The position numbers were made by a program, and so were the translations under genes. Of a stretch of DNA of 64,000 bases, positions 31,400-38,628 are shown in pieces. Below the pieces are notes generated by a model, which did no database searches, was not told where the DNA came from, and worked only from the letters and a program-made list of their open reading frames with translations. The first letter of the stretch is position 1. Each line of letters starts with the position of its first letter. Source of the DNA: Parietichytrium sp. I65-24A (taxonomy: Eukaryota > Sar > Bigyra > Thraustochytrida > Thraustochytriidae); assembly GCA_012862575.1 (NCBI GenBank), contig BLSF01000029.1, positions 62,001 through 126,000 on the forward strand, given 5' to 3'.

Positions 31400-32599
31400 A
31401 TGGCCGAGATGGTCTCGAGGCAGCACTGGGTTATGCCGAAAGGCGGCGGCCGACTCACAGATTTGCGACTGGAGCAAGGGGACATTTTACCACCTTCGCA
31501 CGGGGAATTGTGCATCCGCATACACTCCATAGGGCTCAATTTCGCCGACATTTTCACCGTCCTCGGGCTGTACAGCCCCATTCGCAGCGGCGAGCTAGAA
31601 GGAAGACTAGTTCCGGGCATAGAATTCTCTGGCGTGGTGGAGAAAGTTGGATCGAAAGAGACTTCCCGGCCACCAGACTCGCTGCGAGGCGAAGATCAAA
31701 TGCGTCGTGGCGGGCAGATGGTGATATTGGACGAAGATGTCTGGCGTCTTGCGGAAAAAGAAGCTGCAAACTTTAGCGTCGGTGACAGAGTAATGGGTTG
31801 CGCGAGATTCGGAGCTCTTGCGACTGCAATTAATGTCCCAGCGCACCAGGTGCGCAAAGTCCCCGACGCATGGAATTTTGACCAAGCCGCAGCATTCTCC
31901 GCGCAGACTCTTACGGCTTACTATGCGCTCAAGCAGCTCGGCGGGGTGAGCGCCGGAAAGGTGGTTCTTGTGCACTCTGCCGCAGGTGGATGCGGGATTC
32001 GCGCCCTGCAGATTTGCGACAAGATCGGGGCGCATGTGATTGGGACAGTAGGTTCTGAGTCGAAGGCAAAGTTTCTCTTGGAGCAGTTCCCGAAACTAAG
32101 CCGCGAGCAGATTATTGTGCGCAAGGAGACGAAGGCTGGATTCCGTTCGCAGCTGGAGGCAGCTATGGCTTTCGTTCGCAAAACGTACGGTGCTCGGGGC
32201 CTTGATATTGTCCTTGACGCCTTGCTTGGTGAATATTTCGACCCCGCTTTCGAACTGCTGTCTCCATGTGGGAGACACATTGTCTTCGGAGCGGCGTCAA
32301 TGACCCCGAGCTCGGACGGGCTAGGTTGGCTTGAATGGATCAAGCTTGCGTGGCAATGGATTTGGAGGCCAAAGGTGGATCCTCTGGAGCTTCCATCCCT
32401 CAACAAGAGCGTGATGGGTTTCAATCTTATCCACTGCCTTAATGACGCGGAAACGTTATTGTCTTTGATGGATTCCTTGATGGATCTCGATCTGCCCACG
32501 CCTCACGTTGGCCAGGTCTTCAAATTTCACGAGGCCGTGACGGCCCTCAGTATGTTTCGTAGTGGCAACACCGTCGGAAAGGTTGTTCTCCGACTTTGA
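31400..32599 (+). CDS. VAT1-like quinone oxidoreductase (MDR superfamily)
   Basis: A 399-aa medium-chain dehydrogenase/reductase. The GroES-like N-terminus has GLNFADIFTVLGLY and VPGIEFSGVVEKVG. The Rossmann nucleotide site is VLVHSAAGGCG near residue 195, followed by GTVGSESKAKF. The catalytic zinc ligands of alcohol dehydrogenases are absent, so it is of the NADPH:quinone oxidoreductase/VAT1 type. GLDIVLDALLGEYF and FGAASM match VAT1. An insertion at about residues 90-125 (after VEKVG) is unusual. VAT1 proteins associate with membranes and mitochondria in animals; localisation here is unknown. The ATG at 31400 opens the frame. Confidence 0.88.
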   Translation: MAEMVSRQHWVMPKGGGRLTDLRLEQGDILPPSHGELCIRIHSIGLNFADIFTVLGLYSPIRSGELEGRLVPGIEFSGVVEKVGSKETSRPPDSLRGEDQMRRGGQMVILDEDVWRLAEKEAANFSVGDRVMGCARFGALATAINVPAHQVRKVPDAWNFDQAAAFSAQTLTAYYALKQLGGVSAGKVVLVHSAAGGCGIRALQICDKIGAHVIGTVGSESKAKFLLEQFPKLSREQIIVRKETKAGFRSQLEAAMAFVRKTYGARGLDIVLDALLGEYFDPAFELLSPCGRHIVFGAASMTPSSDGLGWLEWIKLAWQWIWRPKVDPLELPSLNKSVMGFNLIHCLNDAETLLSLMDSLMDLDLPTPHVGQVFKFHEAVTALSMFRSGNTVGKVVLRL

Positions 32600-32825
32600 G
32601 TTTTTATTTTTGTCTGAAAAAAAGGCAAGTGAAAAAAATATGATCAATTGCGTACGTTCTTGCATTCTTTTTATTTTCTCTACTAGCTAGTAGCTAGCTC
32701 ATCTTGCTGCTGGGTGTGTGTGACCAGAACGCCGCACGGATGTGGCTCTCTCAAGGAATACAACCACTACTATCAATATCGGGAGATTATAATTCACAAA
32801 GAGAAAAAACAAGCCCCAACAAGTC

Positions 32826-33956
32826 TCATCCGAACGCCGCAAAAGGTTCGTCAAACTCGTCAAAGTTTAACCCGGTAGAGTCCATTGACGCACGATGGGA
32901 GCGAGTGTTCTCTAGATGGGTGCCATCGTTGCTAAAGTCAAGAACCTCTACTCCATTAAACCTAGAGAACAGATCTTCGTCATCGTCCAAGTCAGGCTCC
33001 GCCGGAGAGACGATCTCCGCCTTTCTCGTGGCCTCTGTGTCGCTGGTCACGGCGGAAGGATTCTGCTCGTCTTCCGAAAGGTCCAACAGCTCGGCAGTTT
33101 TCGTTGCTAAGTCTTTGTCAGCGTCAGCGCTCTGCGATGCCACAACGATTCGCGATCCGCACTTCCAGCAGAACTTCGCCTTCAGCGGACCACTGGTAGA
33201 GCACTTGGAACAGCACACGATAGTACCTGGCTTTAGGGGGGGGATGACAACCTTAGATGGAAGAAACCCCATGCGCACTGGGCGGCCAGCTTCGCGAACA
33301 AGCCCAGCCACCTCTGCATAGTCCAATTTCTCACAATCATGTTTGATCCATCCATCCTCCTCCTCCGTCTGACCCTGCGAAGAAAGGCCGATCCTTTTCG
33401 ATTTGACATGTACAACTCTGTCGCCGAGAGAAATCGCTTTCAGCAAAGCTGGGTCCCCGCCTTCGACAAATTGCGACACAACGACCGCCTTGCCCACGGT
33501 ACCGATGTTAAGGCCAATGAACCTCTGCTCGAACTCAATTTCGTACACCTCGCCCGCATCCTCCAGCACGCCGCGCGGCCCGAGCTTGGTGAAGATTGTC
33601 TCACTTCCGACTTCTGGCGCTCTTGGGATAATCAGAGGCTGAAAGCCGATGAGCGCGGGGCGCGAGCACGCTTTGATTTGAAACAAAATCTCCTTCATGG
33701 AGAGCCCTAGCGACGACTTGCCTGCAATGCTGATGATCTGGTACCCGACTTCCACCAAGCCACTTCTTTCCGCCTGACCTGGTTCACCTGCCGCATTTTT
33801 CTCCAAGGCGGTCACCAAAACGCGGCGTCCAACATCGGCGAGCTGCAAGCCAAGCGGCCCTGCTTGAAACTCCACCACAACGGGCTTCCCCACGGCCCTC
33901 ATCAAATGCTCTCTTCGTATCAGCGAGTTGATGTGCGCTTGCGTTTTCATATTCAT
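32826..33956 (-). CDS. tandem PDZ-like domains plus zinc-ribbon protein
   Basis: A 376-aa protein starting MNMKTQAHIN. Two beta-rich repeats of about 90 residues look PDZ-like: residues about 23-110, with GPLGLQLADVGRRV and GYQIISIAGKSSLGLSMKEIL, and about 130-235, with FIGLNIGTVGKAVVVSQF and LGDRVVHV. Both carry the GLxL-type carboxylate-binding loop. A zinc ribbon follows: CSKC-x10-CWKC near residue 260. The C-terminal 100 residues are acidic and end in the phenylalanine-rich FDEFDEPFAAFG, like endocytic or clathrin-adaptor peptides. The combination suggests a scaffold or trafficking adaptor, but that is inference. A TTG-initiated extension of 21 residues upstream is not used. Confidence 0.7.
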   Translation of the reverse strand: MNMKTQAHINSLIRREHLMRAVGKPVVVEFQAGPLGLQLADVGRRVLVTALEKNAAGEPGQAERSGLVEVGYQIISIAGKSSLGLSMKEILFQIKACSRPALIGFQPLIIPRAPEVGSETIFTKLGPRGVLEDAGEVYEIEFEQRFIGLNIGTVGKAVVVSQFVEGGDPALLKAISLGDRVVHVKSKRIGLSSQGQTEEEDGWIKHDCEKLDYAEVAGLVREAGRPVRMGFLPSKVVIPPLKPGTIVCCSKCSTSGPLKAKFCWKCGSRIVVASQSADADKDLATKTAELLDLSEDEQNPSAVTSDTEATRKAEIVSPAEPDLDDDEDLFSRFNGVEVLDFSNDGTHLENTRSHRASMDSTGLNFDEFDEPFAAFG

Positions 33957-34232
33957 CCTGCTCAAGGGCAAGTTGACAATCTCGAACTTCCTGCAACAGT
34001 GTCCACAATCCCAAATCAAACGTCAGTTCAATCAGCCTCCTCAAGCCGCGCGATCCTCCATGCTCCATGCTCCATGCTCTCCGCACACACATCGCACATT
34101 TCATCGCACATTTTCATCGCACATTTTCATCGCACATTTTCATCGCACAATTTCACTCTCCACTGTCCTTCCACAACAACTTACTCCCCATCGTCTCCGC
34201 TGTACCCGTGCGTCAGCCGCTCGGTCTCCATC
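33957..34232. other. upstream region of the PDZ gene
   Basis: Contains a short direct-repeat tract at about 34092-34147 (TTTTCATCGCACA repeated several times). Otherwise plain spacer. Confidence 0.6.
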
Positions 34233-34370
34233 GCCGCGAAACGAATTCACGCGAGAGATTTCTCTCCGCGGTTCCCCCACGCGCTCTGCGCCCAGCCTCG
34301 AGGACACCACTCCTACTATACTCCTTACTTACTCCCTACTCCGCGCACCCCTCGGATAACTCGCGCCAAA
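34233..34370. repeat. 3'-flank repeat of the TPR cluster (copy A)
   Basis: About 138 bp very similar to 41264-41405, which lies directly 3' of TPR gene copy 2. Shared landmarks are GAGATTTC-CTCCGCGGT, CTCTGCGCCCAG and CCCTACTCCGCG. Its presence before copy 1 suggests that a further gene copy once lay to the left, or that the spacer itself was duplicated. Confidence 0.8.
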
Positions 34371-34402
34371 GCGACTCCCAACTAAATTGTGTGCCATTAA
34401 GG

Positions 34403-34526
34403 AAAAGGCTATCACGTGATTAATTATAGTGGTAGGGAAGTGGTAGATCGGGAGTAGGATGCCGAATGACGAGCGCGGACTGAGGGTAGTCAGTCTGGTA
34501 GGAAAAGCCTTTGGATAGATCATTGA
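34403..34526. repeat. TPR-cluster upstream repeat (copy 1 of 3)
   Basis: About 125 bp beginning GGAAAAGGCTA and ending GGAAAAGCCTTTGGATAGATCATTG-like. It recurs at 37826-37950 and, interrupted, at 41466-41710, each time upstream of a TPR gene. Confidence 0.8.
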
Positions 34527-34530
34527 ATGA

Positions 34531-34785
34531 GATAGTCCCCCAGCAAGTGGAAACTATAAGGTTAAGGCACGTCCAATTCTACTGGGGAGAGGAATATGAA
34601 TACCGTAAGTCGGTTCTAGCATATCCTTCAGTTAGACGATTGAGTAAATGGCGCTACTCAAGAGCGTTCAAGTTGAACCAAGTACGCTTGACTATGGCAG
34701 GCGCCACTCTCAAGCACGAAGAAGAGCGGCGAAGGAGGGCGCACTTTGACTTGTTGGTTGATAAAAGCAAACAGGTAAACAAATG
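34531..34785 (+). repeat. inverted-repeat element, left arm
   Basis: It starts with CCCCCAGCAAGTGGAAACT and contains CTCTCAAGCACGAAGAAGA and GGGCGCACTTTGACTTGTT. The reverse complement of this arm aligns along 35105-35505. No transposase is encoded. The 330 bp between the arms resembles ordinary TPR-cluster spacer near copy 2, so the arms look like inserted DNA. Confidence 0.8.
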
Positions 34786-35104
34786 TAAATAAATAAATTG
34801 TAAAGAATTCAAAGAAATGGAAATGAAAGCATCTTGGGCATTGAGACTAGGCACTGAGTTCTGAACTGGGTTCTTATTCCTGAACAAAACTCAGTAGTTC
34901 TCGAGTACTCACACTCATTACCACAACCTAGAGATACCTGTGACAAGCATGGAATCACTTAGCAAAATACTATACATATATATATGCTCACTATGCTACC
35001 CTCTCGGCTAGAGAGATAGTACGACTAACTGGTAACCCTTACAAATGGAAATTGGCAGTGAGTAGTGCACTATTACCATTTATATTAGTAGTACTCCCGC
35101 GTGT

Positions 35105-35505
35105 GCATCTTTTATTCCAAAACAAGCCAAAGTGCGCCCGCCTTCGGCGGTCTTCTTCGTGCTTGAGAGTTGCGCCTGCCTCCGGCAGGCTTACTCGTTG
35201 CGTTCAAAGTTCATCTTCGCGAGTTGCGCCTGCCGGAGCCAGGCTTACTCGGTGCATAGGCTCTTGAGTAGCGCCATGCCTTCGGCAGGCGTACTCAATC
35301 GCCTAACGGGAGGATCGGATAGAACTGCCTTACGGCAGCTCTATTCCTCTCCGTAGAATGCGACGTGCAAAGCAGTAGAACGAAACGTGCATTCGCTAGG
35401 CAGCTACCAATCCCTTTTCGCCATACAGTTTCCACTTGCTGGGGGATTAGGCAGCTACCGCTGCCTTCACCGTACAGTTTCCACTTGCTGGGGGATTAGC
35501 GTTTG
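35105..35505 (-). repeat. inverted-repeat element, right arm with small hairpins
   Basis: The reverse-complement counterpart of 34531-34785, enlarged by several small palindromes of the type GCCTGCCTCCGGCAGGC (about 35135-35345). A 48-bp direct repeat ends in CCACTTGCTGGGGGATTA (35401-35449 and 35452-35499). It looks like a non-autonomous mobile element. Confidence 0.8.
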
Positions 35506-35814
35506 GGTGCTCATTTTTTTAGATGTAGAAATCAACAAAATCACAGAAGTGTCATGAGGCCATCCACCCACACGTGATTGCATACTGCAAAACGCTCATT
35601 AAGTAATACTCGACCCGGAGAGGCATGCGCACTTTAATATTACCAAATGGAACTGGTCTTGTATTGACGTTGCATTTTCTTAGAACGTGCTCGTGGGGTA
35701 CGACATGGTACGACCTCTCTCTCTCTCTCTATGAACTCTATGAACTCTCTGACGTGCAAACAGTGCAAATCAAAAGTGAACGAGTGAGAGAAACCAACGA
35801 AACACGCAAAGCCA

Positions 35815-37506
35815 ATGGCAACAAAGGCAACAAAGACAAAGATGGCAGATGGTGACAGGGCAAGTCTGAGCAGGCGAATGAGTAGCGGGATTGCCAAACG
35901 CCTCAGCGGCGCTCGCAATAGTGTCAAGAGGGTCAGTAGGGAGATTATGGGAGTCCAAGACAAGTCCCCAAAGAATGGCCCGGAGGATAACAAGGTCGTG
36001 CGGTACAGCGGCGTCTCGGTGCGGTTTCTCAAGGAGCTCAAGGAGCAACTGCTAAGCGAGATGTTGGTGAAGGATGTGGAGCTCTTGGTCGCCACAGAAT
36101 CCTTCAAGGTCAAAACTATCAAGGGCGATATAAAGGAGGTTTGGGAGGGATGCTCGGTGCGTGTCAAACGGAAACTCGGCAACGGCAACCTCACCTGTCG
36201 AGCAGCATACATCGGTGTATTTACAGCACCAAAGGGCGCACCTCTCGCGCCAAAACCACGTTCCAAATGGACCATCGAGGATGTGTGTGAATACGTCGTC
36301 CTGGAAGACACGCGCGACGAAAAGCTGTTCTACCTGGATATCATGGAACAGGCGGATGTTGGCAAGCGGTTCCAAGGCGCCTTTCTGAGCCAGGCGCGCA
36401 AGAGTTGCTTTCCAGAGCTGGTGGACTCGTTGCTAAAGTACTACGAAGGCAAGGACCTCGCCAAGCAGTTCGTGTGGTTTGACGTGTTCTGTGCGAACCA
36501 GCCACTACTAACCACCCGCGACGAAGGGCTCGCCGAAGGAGTGCAGGCAATGCGCGACAATTTGCTGTCGTCCGGGCTCCACGCGGCCATCGCCCAGTTC
36601 GACGACCGGCTCATCTACTTCAACTCTTGGCTTGACCCGTTCCCCGTGCAGCGCGCATGGTGTGTGTGGGAGATATTCGGTTGCGTCAAAAGTGACAAGT
36701 CGCTGGACATTTTGTACAAGCCTGGAGAGGANCTGCAGGCCAAAGGTGAATACGACGCGGCACTCGAGCAGTACGAAGAGGTGCTGCGCATCGATGAGAA
36801 GGCGTACGGCGGACGGGACCATCCGAATGTGGCATCGACATTGCACCAAATCGCAATTGTGCTGCAGAGTAAAGGTGAATACGACGCTGCGCTCAAGCAG
36901 TACGAAGAGGTGCTGGCCATCGAAGAGAAGGCGTACGGCGGACGGGACCATCCTGAGATGGCATCAACGCTTCACGCAATCGCAAGCGTGCTGCAGTTCA
37001 AAGGCGAATACGACGCGGCGCTCAAGCAGTACGAAGAGGTGCTGCGCATCCAAGAGAAGGCATACAGCGAACGGGACCATCCGAATGTGGCAGCAACACT
37101 TGTGTCGCTGGCGGAGTGCTACAATGGGCAAGGATTGCCAAAAAAAGCGACAGATCAGCTTGACATCGCGGAGCGCATCCTCAATAAGAAGCAAGACGGT
37201 GGTGAGTATAGATCGCGTCTGTTAGTTGCAAAAGGGGTCGCCATGCGGCTGCTTGGCGAGTTGGGCAGTGCTAAAATTACTATCGAGGAAGCCCTGAAAA
37301 TACGCAGCAATCTCGGACAGCCCGACGCACATGTTCGGGTTCAGGCCGCTCATCTGGAGCTCGGTAAGATTCTCATCTTGCTCGGTCCAGAGCGACAACG
37401 GCGAGATGGCAGACGAATGCTAACCTCTCTCTTGGCCCTGCGACGCGAGATGTATGGCGAGGACCATGTCCGTACGCGAGAAGTGGCGGAGGCTCTCTCG
37501 GGTTGA
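35815..37506 (+). CDS. TPR receptor-like protein, tandem copy 1 (assembly-truncated)
   Basis: A 563-codon frame containing one ambiguous base at 36732. Residues 1-305 form the conserved N-terminal region, with FVWFDVFCANQ and, about 60 residues later, FPVQRAWCVWEIFGC. These motifs recall HET/TIR-like effector domains paired with TPR or NB-ARC modules in protists and fungi. After PGE the sequence jumps through the single N into the middle of a TPR. The linker of about 100 aa and several repeats present in copy 2 are therefore missing, and only three 43-residue TPRs remain before the common C-terminal tail (EALSG end). The N most likely marks an assembly join of unknown size rather than a real deletion. 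The start ATG (MATKATKTKMADGD) matches copy 2. Function is unknown; receptor or allorecognition is inferred. Confidence 0.7.
   Translation: MATKATKTKMADGDRASLSRRMSSGIAKRLSGARNSVKRVSREIMGVQDKSPKNGPEDNKVVRYSGVSVRFLKELKEQLLSEMLVKDVELLVATESFKVKTIKGDIKEVWEGCSVRVKRKLGNGNLTCRAAYIGVFTAPKGAPLAPKPRSKWTIEDVCEYVVLEDTRDEKLFYLDIMEQADVGKRFQGAFLSQARKSCFPELVDSLLKYYEGKDLAKQFVWFDVFCANQPLLTTRDEGLAEGVQAMRDNLLSSGLHAAIAQFDDRLIYFNSWLDPFPVQRAWCVWEIFGCVKSDKSLDILYKPGEXLQAKGEYDAALEQYEEVLRIDEKAYGGRDHPNVASTLHQIAIVLQSKGEYDAALKQYEEVLAIEEKAYGGRDHPEMASTLHAIASVLQFKGEYDAALKQYEEVLRIQEKAYSERDHPNVAATLVSLAECYNGQGLPKKATDQLDIAERILNKKQDGGEYRSRLLVAKGVAMRLLGELGSAKITIEEALKIRSNLGQPDAHVRVQAAHLELGKILILLGPERQRRDGRRMLTSLLALRREMYGEDHVRTREVAEALSG
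36732..36732. other. single ambiguous base, probable collapsed assembly gap
   Basis: The N sits after GGAGAGGA, exactly where copy 3 enters its long N run (43039). The protein alignment to copy 2 loses about 100 linker residues and five TPRs at this point. Confidence 0.85.
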
Positions 37507-37574
37507 AACGCGTAGCCTTCGCGCAGCTTTTAGAAGAGAGAGGGAGAAAGACGAAGAGAGATAGAGAGAGAGAG

Positions 37575-37740
37575 AAATCCCGGTCCAGCGGAAGCGACGA
37601 TAATGAGCAGTGTAAACCGGGCTACTTACTTTCCGGAGCAGATTAGAGATCCTGCAGTCCCATGAAAGCACGTTTATACCCTTCGTCAAGCGCTTCCCCA
37701 TCGGCTTTCTTTCCTGTTTCACTTCCTTGCCAAGCTTTTC
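37575..37740. repeat. 3'-flank repeat of the TPR cluster (copy B, first)
   Basis: About 165 bp nearly identical to 45134-45305, including GATAATGAGCAGTGTAAACC and CCCATCGGCTTTCTTTCCTG. It follows copies 1 and 3, while copy 2 has the other 3' flank (34233 type). Confidence 0.9.
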
Positions 37741-37825
37741 ATGGCGGCTTTGTTTTGGGCACGAGAAACAAAGAAACACACGAACTTGAAGTGATCTTCT
37801 TTCGTGAAAAGATGTGTCTTGTCAG

Positions 37826-37950
37826 GGAAAAGGCTAGCAGTGTGATTATATAGAGTGTTAAGGTAAATAGCAGATCGGGTAAAGATGACAAGCGCAGACT
37901 GATGCTAGTCAGTCTGGTAGGAAAAGCCTTTTGATATATCATTGAGATTG
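37826..37950. repeat. TPR-cluster upstream repeat (copy 2 of 3)
   Basis: Related to 34403-34526 and 41466-41710. The shared core is GTCAGTCTGGTAGGAAAAGC followed by a GATAxATCATTGA block. Confidence 0.85.
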
Positions 37951-38628
37951 ATTGAGCATTGATCTCAAAAACAAATAAAAACAATTTGTGAAGAATGTAA
38001 ATGGAATTAGAAGCATCAAAGGGCACTGACACTAGTCACTGAGTATTGAAATCTGACCAATACCATACTCTCGCTCATTGCATCACAACTTTATACAAGG
38101 ACAGACGAATGATACGCAATTAAAGTTACCGGTAATAACCTCGGTAGAGGAGGGAACTCACGTAGAAGTACTCCTATAGTGCTAATAGTAGCTGGTAACC
38201 CATCAAGTCTGGAGGTGGCCGTGAGTACTGCCCTATTACCAATTATAGTAATACTACTCCTCCGTGTGTATTGCGTATTCGAACAGAATCGCACTTAGAC
38301 GTGTGCAGTAAGTGTTAGTAGGTCATCCATACGTAGTTGTGTACACGTACAGTACACCACGGTACACATATCGGTTAAGGTTTGAGCCGCTCCGAGTCAT
38401 TAAAATAAGTCGAAGCGGAGAGGAATGTACTCACACTGTCAATGCCGGTACAATTTAATAGATCGTTAGACCAGGTCTTGTAATGACCGCGGTTCATCTA
38501 ATTATGCATATTCAGTGAGCAGTTACTGCTGGTGAGGTATATTCCGTGTGCACGACAACTCTTTCTCTCTCGTTGTGCAAACCCAAAAACGAACGAGTTA
38601 GAGAAACCATTGGAAACCGACGGCAACC

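Larger units (their letters stand above)
37507..38628. other. intergenic spacer between TPR copies 1 and 2
   Basis: Contains the 3'-flank repeat shared with copy 3 (37575-37740) and the upstream repeat (37826-37950). AT-rich DNA homologous to the spacer before copy 1 follows (compare 38170-38270 with 35030-35110). A pyrimidine-rich leader precedes the next ATG. No other gene is seen. Confidence 0.7.
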
